From Streptomyces sp. NBC_01233 (GTDB lineage: Bacteria; Actinomycetota; Actinomycetes; Streptomycetales; Streptomycetaceae), in assembly GCF_035989305.1 (NCBI RefSeq), contig NZ_CP108514.1, positions 3,410,501 through 3,474,500 on the forward strand: 64,000 nucleotides of DNA, in the 5' to 3' direction. Below the pieces are notes generated by a model. It searched no databases. It saw only the letters and a program-made list of their open reading frames with translations, and was not told where the DNA came from. This document shows positions 51,878-60,450 of the stretch, piece after piece (the stretch's first letter is position 1; the number at the start of each line of letters is the position of its first letter). Both the position numbers and the translations under genes were made by a program.

Positions 51878-52777
51878 ATGCGCCTCACCACGCCGCCGCG
51901 CCCCCTGGACGTGGAGTCCCTCTTCCCCGAACTGGCAGCCCACCGCCGTACGGCGACCCGGTTGCACCCGCGCGCCGGGGCGGCCAGGGTGCGCGACAGC
52001 CACATCGGCGGGCCGATGCTGTGGCCGGCCGACGAGCCGTGGCCGGTGTGCGAGGCCCCGCACGGGCGCGGCGCGCCGGCGGCCGTTCCCCGGCCGCTGC
52101 TGGCCGTGGCCCAGCTCTACGGCCGGGACGTGCCGGACCTGCCCGCCGGTCCGGACGGCGGCGATCTGCTCCAGGTGTTCTGGTGCCCCTTCGACGCGCA
52201 CGGGCCCACGGGTGCCGGCATGTACGTGCACCTGCACTGGCGCCGTGCCGCAGAGGTGCGTCAGGTCCTGGCCGAGCCGCCGGCCCCCGGTCCGGTCGGC
52301 TTCGACGGCTACGTGCCGAGCCCCTGCGTGCTGCACCCGGAGGAGGTCACCGAGTACCCCTACATCGAGCTGCTCACCGGAGCCCTCGGCGCACGCGTCG
52401 AGGAGTGGGAGGACGCCCAGGAGGAGGCCGCGTACGAGGCCGACGGGAGCGAAGCGGACGGCGACGGCGACCCCGTGCCGAGCTATCAGTGCGACCTCTC
52501 CATCGCTCCGGGCTGGAAGGCCGGCGGCCACGCCGCGTGGAACCTCACGGGGCCCGGGGCGATGGACTGCCGCACCTGCGGCTCGGCGATGGATCTGCTC
52601 CTGACGATCGCAACGAACGAGTGGCACTCGGACGGTACGAGCTGGATCCCGCTGGAGGAGCGGCCGGACGACCGCAACCGCACTCCGACCGGAGTGGTCG
52701 TCGGCAACCACGGCAAGCTCAACATCTTCACCTGCCCCCAAGGCCCGGCCCACCCGCACGAGTTCAGCGTGCAGTAG
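51878..52777 (+). CDS. DUF1963/YwqG-like protein (299 aa)
   Basis: GGPMLWPADEPWPVCEAPHG and LLAVAQLYGRDVPDLPAG (with LLQVFWCPFD) match the layout of the DUF1963 (YwqG) family. An acidic insert follows (about 170-205, EEWEDAQEEAAYEADGSEAD), then a C-terminal part with Cys-x-x-Cys (MDCRTCGSAMD) and a late GNHGKLNIFTCPQGPAH. Possibly zinc-binding. Function unknown. Starts 10 bp after bglC, but not obviously part of sugar use. Confidence 0.72.
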   Translation: MRLTTPPRPLDVESLFPELAAHRRTATRLHPRAGAARVRDSHIGGPMLWPADEPWPVCEAPHGRGAPAAVPRPLLAVAQLYGRDVPDLPAGPDGGDLLQVFWCPFDAHGPTGAGMYVHLHWRRAAEVRQVLAEPPAPGPVGFDGYVPSPCVLHPEEVTEYPYIELLTGALGARVEEWEDAQEEAAYEADGSEADGDGDPVPSYQCDLSIAPGWKAGGHAAWNLTGPGAMDCRTCGSAMDLLLTIATNEWHSDGTSWIPLEERPDDRNRTPTGVVVGNHGKLNIFTCPQGPAHPHEFSVQ

Positions 52778-52814
52778 TCCAGCCCTACCTGGCGGGGCCG
52801 GCGGGCGGCGACCG

Positions 52815-53650
52815 TCAGCGGAAGGCCGGGGCGGAGCGGGCGGCCCAGTCGGCGAAGGGGCGGGGTGCGCGGCCCAGGATCTGCTCCACGGCGGGGCTCG
52901 GTGTCAGTTCGGCGGGCAGCGGATCGCCGAGGATCCCCAGGGTGCCCTCCACGACCGGCTCCGGCATGAAGGTCGGCATCTGGGCGCGGGCCTCCTCCCG
53001 GGTCTGCTCGACGAACCGGACGGGCTCGCCCAGGGCCGCGGATATCGCCTCGGCCCGGGCCCTCGGGGTGACCAGGGCGGGCCCGGTGAGCTCGTAGGTC
53101 CGGCCCGTGTGGCGGCGCGGCCGGCGAGGGCGGGGTCGGTGAGGACGGCGAAGGCCGCCTCGGCCAGGTCGGCCTCGTGGACGGGGTCGCAGTAGGCGCC
53201 GGGGTAGGGCAGGTGGACCGGGCGGCCGGACTTCACGGACCAGGCCCAGCCCTGGGCGTTGCCCGCGAAGGAACCCGGGCGCAGCAGGGTGGTGCGCAGC
53301 GGGGAGGCCGACAGGGCCTGCTCGACGGCGAGGTGGGACGCGGACAGCGGGCTTCCGGCGGCGTCCGGGGCGAGCACCGAGGAGGAGGACGGGAGCACCA
53401 CGTGCTCAACCCCGGCGGTGACGGCCTCCTTGACGAAGGCGTCGATGCCGGCGGCCTCGGCATAGAGGAAGACGGAGCGGACACCGGCGAGGGCGCCGGG
53501 GAAGGTCGACGGGTCGGTGAGGTCGCAGTGGACCGCACCGGGCGTGCCCCGCTCGCGGGAGCCGAGGCGGTACGGGACGCCGTGGGCGTCGAGGTGGGCG
53601 CAGAGGCCGCGGGCGACCGCACCGCGGCCGCCGGTGACGAGAATCGACAT
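52815..53650 (-). pseudogene. NmrA/SDR-type NAD(P)-binding reductase gene with a single frameshift
   Basis: From ATG 53650 the frame gives MSILVTGGRGAVARGLCAHL (Rossmann motif), SSSSVLAPDAAGSPLSASHL and LRPGSFAGNAQGWAW, then loses sense after DPALAGRAA near 53112. In the next frame the family's C-terminal part continues (RTYELTGPALVTPRARAEAI, then LGEPVRFVEQTREEARAQM) to a TGA at 52815. Restoring one base would give a normal protein of about 278 residues. Either a true mutation or a sequencing slip in a GC run. Divergent from a MarR gene. Confidence 0.78.
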
Positions 53651-53692
53651 GGCTGGCTCCTCATCTGGAGTTGGGGATAGAATCCATACGTG

Positions 53693-53707
53693 GCACAGAT
53701 TCTGTGC
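53693..53707. promoter_or_regulatory. MarR-type operator between divergent genes
   Basis: GCACAGATTCTGTGC, perfect seven-base arms around one T. A further CACAGA half-site lies at 53726-53731. All are in the 105-bp gap between the NmrA-like and MarR genes. Confidence 0.65.
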
Positions 53708-53755
53708 GACACATTCTCTGCGTCACACAGATAAATTTGAAGCACGGAGGAGCCG

Positions 53756-54259
53756 ATGTCAACCGATCCCACTCGTACGGGTGGTGCGGAATGGAGCCGA
53801 GCCGAGCTGCTCGCGCGCATCGTCACCGAGAGCCAGCGGCACTACGCCGACTACTCCCTCTTCAACCAGGCGATGGCCGACCACGTCGGCCTCCACCCCA
53901 CCGACATGCAGTGCGTCGCCCTCCTCGACATGGAGCCCGGACCCGTCAGCACCGGCGATATCGCCCGCCTCACCGGCCTGACCTCCGGTTCCGCCACCCG
54001 CCTCGTCGACCGGATGGTCAAGGCCGGCATCGTCCAGCGGCACGCCGACCCGAACGACCGCCGCCGCTCCCTCGTCTCCCTCTCCCCCGAGGCCCGCGAG
54101 CGGATCGGGGCGGCATGGGACACCCCCGGCCGCGCCTTCGGCGCCGTACTGGAGAGCTACTCCGACGCCGAGCTCACCGTGATCGCCGACTACCTGCACC
54201 GCGCCGCCGAGGTCGGCCGCGCCCAGGCCAAACGGCTCACCTCGGGGGAGCCCGGCTGA
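53756..54259 (+). CDS. MarR-family regulator (167 aa)
   Basis: Winged helix-turn-helix: VSTGDIARLTGLTSGSATRL (recognition region), VDRMVKAGIVQRHADPNDRR with the wing Asp-Arg-Arg typical of MarR, then a dimerisation helix (FGAVLESYSDAELTVIADYL). ATG at 53756 with GGAGG upstream. Divergent from the reductase gene and presumably its repressor, like many MarR regulators of small-molecule-responsive oxidoreductases. Confidence 0.9.
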   Translation: MSTDPTRTGGAEWSRAELLARIVTESQRHYADYSLFNQAMADHVGLHPTDMQCVALLDMEPGPVSTGDIARLTGLTSGSATRLVDRMVKAGIVQRHADPNDRRRSLVSLSPEARERIGAAWDTPGRAFGAVLESYSDAELTVIADYLHRAAEVGRAQAKRLTSGEPG

Positions 54260-54412
54260 CGGCCGACCGGCCGGACACGCCCCTCGACCGGCTGACCCGC
54301 CGCACCGTCCCGAGGGCTTCCGAAGGATGCGTTCCGGCACTACGGTCCCGCTCAACGGGCAACAGCGCGCGCCGGAGAAACGGGAGGGTCGGCGTGCGGT
54401 CGGAGGTTGTCC

Positions 54413-55004
54413 GTGTCCCAGCCCACCCCCACGTCCGTCCCCACTCGGCGAGGCGGGCGCGGCCGGGCTGGTGTGGGCCGCCATGGCCGTGACCAGCTCC
54501 CTCGCCGGCTTCGTCACGGTCTCCCGGCCCGGATCGGCGGACCTGACCGTACGGCTCCGGTGGACGATCGCCGTCCAGGCGGTGCTCACCCTGCCGCTGC
54601 TGGCCGTGTCCGGACTGTGGGGAGCCGCCTTCGCCGTCGCGGGCATCGGACTGGCCGTGGCGCCCCACCTGATCGCGCTGTTCGGCCTGGTGGAACGGGC
54701 CGGCCCGGCGGAGCGGCTGGGCGAGGCCATGACCGTCGTCGGCAGCGGCCTGATCCTCGGCCAAGCGCTGGCCGCGGCCGTTGCGGGGCCGCTGGCGAGC
54801 GCGTACGGCCATCGGGCGGCCTTCGCCCTCGCGTGCGCCGCGGTGGCCGCCTCCGCCGTACTGGCCCTGCCGCTTGCGGGAAGGGCCGGTACGGGCCTCC
54901 CGCCCCGCCAGGACGCCGGACCAGGGCAGGACGCCGAACCGCACCAGGACGCCGGAACCCGCCACCAGGACCTCGGACCGCACGAGGACCTGGCACCCCA
55001 CTAG
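54413..55004 (+). pseudogene. MFS transporter gene with large internal deletion
   Basis: A good ribosome site (GGAGG) and GTG at 54413 start a typical polar leader (VSQPTPTSVPTRRG). The sequence then jumps, near 54450 and into another frame, to the C-terminal half of a major-facilitator transporter: GLVWAAMAVTSSLAGFVTV, TIAVQAVLTLPLLAVSGLWG, AVAPHLIALFGLVERAG, GSGLILGQALAAAVAGPLAS, then a hydrophilic tail ending at TAG 55002. About seven helices are missing. The stop codon is part of the CTAG target of the adjoining insertion sequence. Confidence 0.7.
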
Positions 55005-56391
55005 TACTGCAACCGCATGTGTGGGTCGTGGCCTCGGCGTTGGTAATGGCAGCGGCGGGCTCGGGCCTGGCTGCGGCGCCGGAAGCGTGACCAGTGCAGA
55101 CGGTGCTCGTTGCTGTGGCAGCGGGGCGTGACGACGACGTGCCCGATCATCCGGCGGATCTCCGGGACGCTGAGGGGTATGAGGTCTTGCTCGTCATCTC
55201 CGCTGCCCCTTTTGCGGCTTCTGCGGCACGGATGGCCGTGAGGTAGGCCAGGACGGCCATGGCCAGGGTGATGTGCCGGTACCAGGCCCGGTAGAGCCGC
55301 ACCTGGTAGTGATCGAGCCCGCATTCACCCTTCGCGGTCTGGAAGCATTCCTCCACCGCCCACCTGGCTCCGGCGGTCCTGACCAGGTCTTTCAGCCGGG
55401 AAGTGACGGGGCCATAGCAGACGTAGTAGGCGATGTCGGTGGGGTCGGACAGGTTGCGGCGGGCGAGCACCCAGTGCCCGAATCCGCCCTCCCAGGCGGG
55501 CCGGATCGCGACGCGGGCCCAGTGGTAGATCCGCTGGCCGTGGGCGCCTGCTCCGGCGGAGATCCGCTTCCATGCCTGCTTCGGCAGGGCCGCGATCAGC
55601 TCGTCGACGCGGGCGTCCCGGCCGTCGGCGGTGATCACGGTGTCGTTGACCTTGGTGGCCAGCACATACGCGGCCTGGCGTTCTTCCAGCCAGGCGCGGA
55701 AGTGCTTGACCTGCCCGTATGCCTCGTCCGCGGTCACCCAGGCGAAGGGAACAGCCGCGTCGATGGCGCGTTGCAGCATCCACTTGAGGTGCTCGATCTT
55801 CGTGGCGAACGGCACGGTGTCGTCGATCCCGGCTGCCCGGCAGCGGTCGCGGTCGTCCGTCCAGGACTTCGGGACGTAGAGTTCCCGGTCGATCAGCGCC
55901 CGCCCTTTGGCGGATGCGTAGGCGAGGAAGGTGCCGATCTGGCAGTTCTCGGTGCGGCCAGCGGTGCCGGAATACTGCCGCTGGACCCCTGCTGACCTGG
56001 TGCCCTTCTTCAGGAACCCGGTGTCGTCCCCGATGAGCACGCCATCCTTGGCGCCGATGGTCTCCACGACGAAGTCCCGGACATCGTCGCGGACCGCGTT
56101 CTCGTCCCATTCGGAGTGGTTGAGCAGGCGTTGCACACCGTCCGGGCGGAGCTGGCCGACCTGCTCGGCCAGCGTCCACCCGTTCTTCTTCTCTAGCGGC
56201 GCAAGCAGGCCCGTCATGTAGTCCAGAGCCCGATCACGTGGCTCCGACCTGCCAAAACGATGCCCGAACCGGGCATGCAACCCCGCTACACCCTCGGACC
56301 ACGACTCGATCTGCTCAACCGTCAGCGATTCATCACACAGTCACAACAACGAGCAACCTCACCGACCGTCACGCCACATGCGGTTGCAGTA
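55005..56391. mobile_element. Complete IS701-family insertion sequence (1387 bp)
   Basis: Terminal inverted repeats TACTGCAACCGCATGTG are identical at both ends (55005-55021 and 56375-56391). CTAG flanks both sides (55001-55004, 56392-56395), fitting the four-base YTAR target duplication of IS701 elements. One transposase gene on the minus strand. The intact ends and duplication indicate a fairly recent insertion. It lies just after the stop codon of the MFS pseudogene. Confidence 0.92.
55147..56280 (-). CDS. IS701-type DDE transposase (about 377 aa)
   Basis: DDE transposase with a first Asp in VLIGDDTGFLKKGTRSAG, a second in WVTADEAYGQVKHF and Glu in ARWAVEECFQTAKGECGLDH. Coordinates use a TTG at 56280; coding similarity continues upstream (LTVEQIESWSEGVAG) but no ATG/GTG is in frame. 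An ATG at 56333 (ATGAATCGC then TGA) would read into this frame if one base were added, so the start may be frameshifted or use CTG/TTG. The C-terminal tail is variable. Confidence 0.88.
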   Translation of the reverse strand: MHARFGHRFGRSEPRDRALDYMTGLLAPLEKKNGWTLAEQVGQLRPDGVQRLLNHSEWDENAVRDDVRDFVVETIGAKDGVLIGDDTGFLKKGTRSAGVQRQYSGTAGRTENCQIGTFLAYASAKGRALIDRELYVPKSWTDDRDRCRAAGIDDTVPFATKIEHLKWMLQRAIDAAVPFAWVTADEAYGQVKHFRAWLEERQAAYVLATKVNDTVITADGRDARVDELIAALPKQAWKRISAGAGAHGQRIYHWARVAIRPAWEGGFGHWVLARRNLSDPTDIAYYVCYGPVTSRLKDLVRTAGARWAVEECFQTAKGECGLDHYQVRLYRAWYRHITLAMAVLAYLTAIRAAEAAKGAAEMTSKTSYPSASRRSAG

Positions 56392-56443
56392 CTAGGGCGC
56401 GAGGTCGGCCCCGTCGTGTCGGCTCCCGTCGTGTCGGCCCCCG

Positions 56444-56746
56444 TCAGGACGGGGAGGACTTCATCGCCGCCAGGCCCTTCGCCAGGTCCTCGGCGTTCAT
56501 GACGGGGCCGACCTCGAGCTCGGCGTTGAACTGCAGGAACAGGTCCTCCACCAGCGCCGGCAGGTGCGAGCTGTCCTGCAGGTCGAAGACGATCCAGCAG
56601 GAGCGGACGCCCTCGTGCAGACCGAAGTAGGCCGCCTCGGGCTTCACCGTGTCCATCAGCCTCTTGACCGCCTGGGGCAGCGAGCCGGTCGTGATGCCCT
56701 CGTTGGTGGCGGCCGTGTCAAAGTGCGCCCTGAGCATGACTCTCAT
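56444..56746 (-). CDS. Small conserved protein, DUF3303-like (100 aa)
   Basis: Begins MRVMLRAHFDTAATNEGITT and contains VKPEAAYFGLHEGVRSCWIV and FNAELEVGPVMNAEDLAKGL, an alpha/beta dimeric-ferredoxin-like pattern seen in many short Streptomyces proteins of unknown function. AAGGAG six bases before the ATG at 56746. It lies 109 bp downstream of the F420/NADP oxidoreductase-like gene on the same strand and may share its transcript. Confidence 0.8.
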   Translation of the reverse strand: MRVMLRAHFDTAATNEGITTGSLPQAVKRLMDTVKPEAAYFGLHEGVRSCWIVFDLQDSSHLPALVEDLFLQFNAELEVGPVMNAEDLAKGLAAMKSSPS

Positions 56747-56855
56747 GCGTGGCTCCTTCCGTCACGCCCACCCTCGGCGCGGCCCTGGGGCGCGGCAACA
56801 TATGCGCCCCCGTCCGTGCGGCGGGAGCCAGGGCTCAGAGCCGGCCCCGGGCCCG

Positions 56856-57527
56856 TCAGCCTGAAGACGCCCCCTGGATGTGGAAGTTGAAGTCCGTGTG
56901 CCCGAGCGAGCCCATCAGCCGGAGCCATACGGGGAGCAGCATCTCGGCGCCCCGGGCCGTCTCGATGCCCCCGAGGTCGAGGATGCTCCGCTCCGGCCAG
57001 CCGAAGGAGTGGAGCAGCTCCCGTACGGCCTTCTTCGCGTCCGCGTCCTCGCCCGAGAGGAAGACGTGGTGCTCGCCGGCGACCCGGCCCGGATCGACCA
57101 TGACCAGGCAGTTCATCGTGTTGAGCGTCTTGACCACCCGCAGCCCCGGGAAGGTGCGCTGGATCAGCTCGCCCAGGCTGTCGGTGTCCACCGGGTCCAG
57201 GCCCGGCGGGAAGCCCCGCGAGAAGTCCAGCGGGTTCGCGACGTCGATGAGGATCTTGCCGTCCAGGTGCGCGGCGTCCGCCGCCGTCAGCGCGGTGATG
57301 CTGACCTGCCCGCCGGTGGCGTTGACCAGGGTGTCGCCGTCCCGCGCGGCCTCCGCGAAGCCGGCGAGCCGCACCCCTGGCTGCCCCGCCTGCCACTCGG
57401 CGTACTCGGGGCGCCCGGCGGTCGTCCCGGGGTCCCGGGTGCCGATGACCACCTCGTGGCCCAGGGAGGCGAGCCGGGCGGCCAGCGTGCGGCCGACGAT
57501 CCCGGTTCCGAGGACTGCGTAGCGCAT
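56856..57527 (-). CDS. F420/NADP-type oxidoreductase (NADPH-dependent reductase), 223 aa
   Basis: Rossmann N-terminus MRYAVLGTGIVGRTLAARLA and IGTRDPGTTAGRPEYAEW, then ILIDVANPLDFSRGFPP, KTLNTMNCLVMVDPGRV and ILDLGGIETARGAEMLLPVW, the layout of the coenzyme F420-dependent NADP oxidoreductase family. Whether it truly uses F420 or only NADPH is unclear. ATG at 57527 after AAGGAA. Confidence 0.85.
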   Translation of the reverse strand: MRYAVLGTGIVGRTLAARLASLGHEVVIGTRDPGTTAGRPEYAEWQAGQPGVRLAGFAEAARDGDTLVNATGGQVSITALTAADAAHLDGKILIDVANPLDFSRGFPPGLDPVDTDSLGELIQRTFPGLRVVKTLNTMNCLVMVDPGRVAGEHHVFLSGEDADAKKAVRELLHSFGWPERSILDLGGIETARGAEMLLPVWLRLMGSLGHTDFNFHIQGASSG

Positions 57528-57562
57528 GCCTGATTCCTTCCGCTCGGCCGGGGGGAGCCCGG

Positions 57563-57673
57563 CTAGTCCAGGATCCCCACGTCGTAAAAGAATTGATACC
57601 GGTTCGGGTCGTCCGGCAGGAACCGGTGGCAGCCCTCCTCGAAGAAGACCGCCACCACGATGAGGGTGTCCAT
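57563..57673 (-). CDS. Possible 36-aa protein
   Basis: A short frame reading MDTLIVVAVFFEEGCHRFLP, then DDPNRYQFFYDVGILD and TAG. The hydrophobic-then-acidic composition does not look random and the codons are GC-biased, but there is no clear ribosome site. It may be a real small gene or the end of a decayed one; it sits between the histidine kinase gene and the reductase gene. Confidence 0.35.
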   Translation of the reverse strand: MDTLIVVAVFFEEGCHRFLPDDPNRYQFFYDVGILD

Positions 57674-57709
57674 GCCACGGACCGTACCGAGACGGGCACG
57701 GGCCGCCCG

Positions 57710-59107
57710 CTAGGCGCGCCCCCGGTTACGTCGGTTGCCGCGCCGCCCGCGGCCCGCCCGCCCCCCGCCGCCCGGACCGCCGAGGGTCCGGCCGTCCAGG
57801 CCGATCCACACCCGCACCTCGGTCCCGCCGAGCACCGAGCGCCCCAGCCGAACGTCGCCGCCCGTCGACTCCGCGACGCGGCGCACGATGTCCAGGCCCA
57901 GGCCGGTCGATCCGTCGCGCTCGCCGTCGTTGCCGCGGCGCAGGGCGGCCTCCGGGTCGGCGATGCCGGGGCCCGCGTCCGAGACGAGCACGATGACGGC
58001 GTCCCCGGCATCGTGGACGTCCACCGAGAAGGGGGTGCCCTCGCGGGTGTGCCGGAAGACGTTGCCGAGCATGGCGTCGAGGGCGGCGGCGAGCTCGGGC
58101 CGGGCCACGGGGATCCGCACCGTACGGTCCACCCCCGCGAGCCGCACCTCGCGGCCCTCGTCCTCCGCGAGCGCCGACCAGAAGTCCATCCGGTCGCGGA
58201 TCACCTCGGAGGCGTCGCAGCCGGCGCCCGCCCCGACCAGGCCGGTGGCCGGGCGCTGCTCCCGCGCCGTACGGATGATCGTGTCGACCTCGCGCTCCAG
58301 CTGCTCCACCGCGGCCCGGGTCTGTTCGGCGGCCGCGCCGTCCCCGAGCGAGGCCGTGTTGAGCCGCAGCACCGTCAGCGGCGTCCGCAGCCGGTGCGAG
58401 AGGTCGGCGGCCAGCTCCCGCTCATTGGCGAGGAGTCCCACCACCTGGTCCGCCATCGCGTTGAACGCGACGGCCGCCGAGCGGAGTTCCTTCGGCCCCA
58501 CCTCCGGCACCCGCGCCCCGAGCCGGCCCTCGCCCAGCTGGTGCGCGGCGTCCGCGAGCCGCTCGGCCGGCCGTACCAGCCGGGCGCCGAGCCGGTCGGC
58601 GACGCCCACCGAGCCCACGATCAGCGCCAGCCCGACGCCGGCGAGCACCACCCAGGCGGTCGCGACGCCGTTGCTGACCTCGCTCTCCGGTACGAAGATC
58701 TCCACCACCGCGATGTCTCCGGAGCCGAGCGCGGTCGGCTGGAGCAGCGCCGAACCCCTGCCGGCCACCGAGGCCGTCGTGGCCCGCCCGATCCGCCGGG
58801 TCTCGCCGACGGCGTGCGCGCCCGCCCGGCCCTGGCCGATCTCCACCGGGGCGCTGTCGCCCATGGCGGGCACGTGGACGGCCATCCGCCGGGCGGCGCC
58901 CATCTGCGTGGACTCCACCGCCTTCTGCAGCTGGACCGGGTCGGTGGTGATGGACAGGGTCGGACCGATGGTGGCGGCCTGCCGCTCGGCGTTGGAGAAG
59001 GCCCGGTCGCTGGCCATCTCCTGGACGACGAGCCCGAGGGGTACGGCGAAGGCCACGACCACCATGGCCGTGACCGCGAGGCACACCTTGACGAGGGCCC
59101 ATCTCAT
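57710..59107 (-). CDS. Sensor histidine kinase (465 aa)
   Basis: Two membrane helices (CLAVTAMVVVAFAVPLGLVV near 9-28; VVLAGVGLALIVGSVGVADR near 153-172) bracket an extracellular sensor of about 120 residues. HAMP follows (LVRPAERLADAAHQLGEG), then HisKA with His238 in LSHRLRTPLTVLRLN. The ATPase domain shows MLGNVFRHTREGTPF (N box), VLVSDAGPGIADPEAA (G1) and GSTGLGLDIVRRV (G2). C-terminus is Gly/Arg-rich. The ATG at 59107 is eight bases after the response-regulator stop. Signal unknown. Confidence 0.93.
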   Translation of the reverse strand: MRWALVKVCLAVTAMVVVAFAVPLGLVVQEMASDRAFSNAERQAATIGPTLSITTDPVQLQKAVESTQMGAARRMAVHVPAMGDSAPVEIGQGRAGAHAVGETRRIGRATTASVAGRGSALLQPTALGSGDIAVVEIFVPESEVSNGVATAWVVLAGVGLALIVGSVGVADRLGARLVRPAERLADAAHQLGEGRLGARVPEVGPKELRSAAVAFNAMADQVVGLLANERELAADLSHRLRTPLTVLRLNTASLGDGAAAEQTRAAVEQLEREVDTIIRTAREQRPATGLVGAGAGCDASEVIRDRMDFWSALAEDEGREVRLAGVDRTVRIPVARPELAAALDAMLGNVFRHTREGTPFSVDVHDAGDAVIVLVSDAGPGIADPEAALRRGNDGERDGSTGLGLDIVRRVAESTGGDVRLGRSVLGGTEVRVWIGLDGRTLGGPGGGGRAGRGRRGNRRNRGRA

Positions 59108-59114
59108 CGGGGCA

Positions 59115-59804
59115 TCACTGCGGCGGCTCCAGCTTGACGCCGACACCCCGCAGCGTGTGCAGGTACCGCGGGCGGGCGGCCGTTTCGCCGAGTTTGCGGC
59201 GCAGCCAGGACAGGTGGACGTCGATGGTCTGGTCGTCCCCGTACGACTGCTGCCAGACCTCGGCGAGCAGTTCGCGGCGGGCCACGACCACCCCGGGGCG
59301 CCCGGCGAGGAAGGCCAGCAGGTCGAACTCCCGCCGGGTGAGGTCCAGTACGGTCCCGTCGAGCTCGGCCTGGCGGCGCAGCGGGTCGATGGCGAGCCCG
59401 CCGACGCGCAGCACGCGCGAGGGGGGTTCGGCCCCGGCGGCGGCCCGGGAGCGGCGCAGGACGGCGGCCATGCGGGCGGAGAGGTGCTCCACGGAGAAGG
59501 GTTTGGTCAGGTAGTCGTCGGCGCCGTCGTTGAGCAGCCGGACGATCTCCGCCTCGTCGTCGCGCGCGGTCGCGATGATCACGGGCACGTCGGTGATGCC
59601 GCGCAGCATCTTGAGCGCCTCCGACCCGTCGAGGTCCGGCAGCCCGAGGTCGAGGATGACCACGTCGAAGCGGTGGTGCGCGACCTCGCGCAGGGCCTCC
59701 AGGGCCGTGCCGACGCTCCGCACGGTGTGCGAGGCCTCGGTCAGGTGCCGGATGAGGGCGGAACGTACGAACTGGTCGTCCTCGACCACGAGCACACTTG
59801 CCAT
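59115..59804 (-). CDS. OmpR/PhoB-type response regulator (229 aa)
   Basis: Receiver with acidic pair VVEDD, phospho-acceptor Asp52 in VILDLGLPDLDG and Lys in YLTKPFS. Winged-helix DNA-binding domain follows (LTRREFDLLAFLAGRPGVVV, DDQTIDVHLSWLRRKLGE, LRGVGVKL). ATG at 59804 (MASVLVVED) gives the standard length; an upstream start is less likely. First gene of the two-component operon, divergent from a small membrane protein gene that it may control. Confidence 0.93.
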   Translation of the reverse strand: MASVLVVEDDQFVRSALIRHLTEASHTVRSVGTALEALREVAHHRFDVVILDLGLPDLDGSEALKMLRGITDVPVIIATARDDEAEIVRLLNDGADDYLTKPFSVEHLSARMAAVLRRSRAAAGAEPPSRVLRVGGLAIDPLRRQAELDGTVLDLTRREFDLLAFLAGRPGVVVARRELLAEVWQQSYGDDQTIDVHLSWLRRKLGETAARPRYLHTLRGVGVKLEPPQ

Positions 59805-59883
59805 GGCCCGCACCGTAGTCCATTCGAGGGACTCAGCGGGGTGTCGGGCTGCTCTTGTGACGGGTGGTGCAGTATGTGCCCTG

Positions 59884-60432
59884 ATGCGACGAGGACTTCT
59901 TCATGCCATGGCTTGGACGCTGGCGACCGGGGCGGCGGTGACGCTGTCGTGGTGGGGCGTGCACAGTGTCATGTCGGGGACGGCCTACGATCCGCCGCTC
60001 GCGGTGCCGCTCGCCACCCAGCCGCTGTCCTCCTCGACGCAGAGCGCGCAGCCGCCGGACGCCCCGGCGGAATCCGCGTCCGCGTCCCCGTCGCCCTCCG
60101 CCTCGCCGACCCCGGCCGCGCCGTCGTCCGCCGGGGCCTCCCCCGGCAAGCCGTCCCAGACGCCCGCGGCCTCTCCTTCCCCCTACGGGCAGGGGGAGGG
60201 GCAGGATCCGGGCAAAGTGAAGGCCTATCCAGTCTCCGGCGGCCGGGTCGTCTTCTCCCTGGGCGCGTCCTCCGCCGAGCTGGTCTCGGCGACACCGGCG
60301 GCCGGCTGGCGGATGCAGGTGTGGAAGCAGGACTTCTGGATCCGGGTCACCTTCACCCGGGACGGCCGCGAGGTGTCGGTGTTCTGCACCTGGCACGACC
60401 ACCCGCCGGTGGTGGAGATCGTCGACCCGTGA
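59884..60432 (+). CDS. Membrane-anchored secreted protein with Ser/Pro-rich linker (182 aa)
   Basis: One N-terminal helix (GLLHAMAWTLATGAAVTLSW), then a 70-residue Ser/Ala/Pro linker, then a compact C-terminal domain (RVVFSLGASSAELVSATPAA, DFWIRVTFTRDGREVSVFCT, WHDHPPVVEIVDP). The linker plus small domain suggests a wall-spanning sensor or partner. Divergent from the two-component operon with 79 bp between starts, so a functional link is plausible but unproven. Confidence 0.75.
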   Translation: MRRGLLHAMAWTLATGAAVTLSWWGVHSVMSGTAYDPPLAVPLATQPLSSSTQSAQPPDAPAESASASPSPSASPTPAAPSSAGASPGKPSQTPAASPSPYGQGEGQDPGKVKAYPVSGGRVVFSLGASSAELVSATPAAGWRMQVWKQDFWIRVTFTRDGREVSVFCTWHDHPPVVEIVDP

Positions 60433-60450
60433 GCCGCTGAGCCCTGAGCC

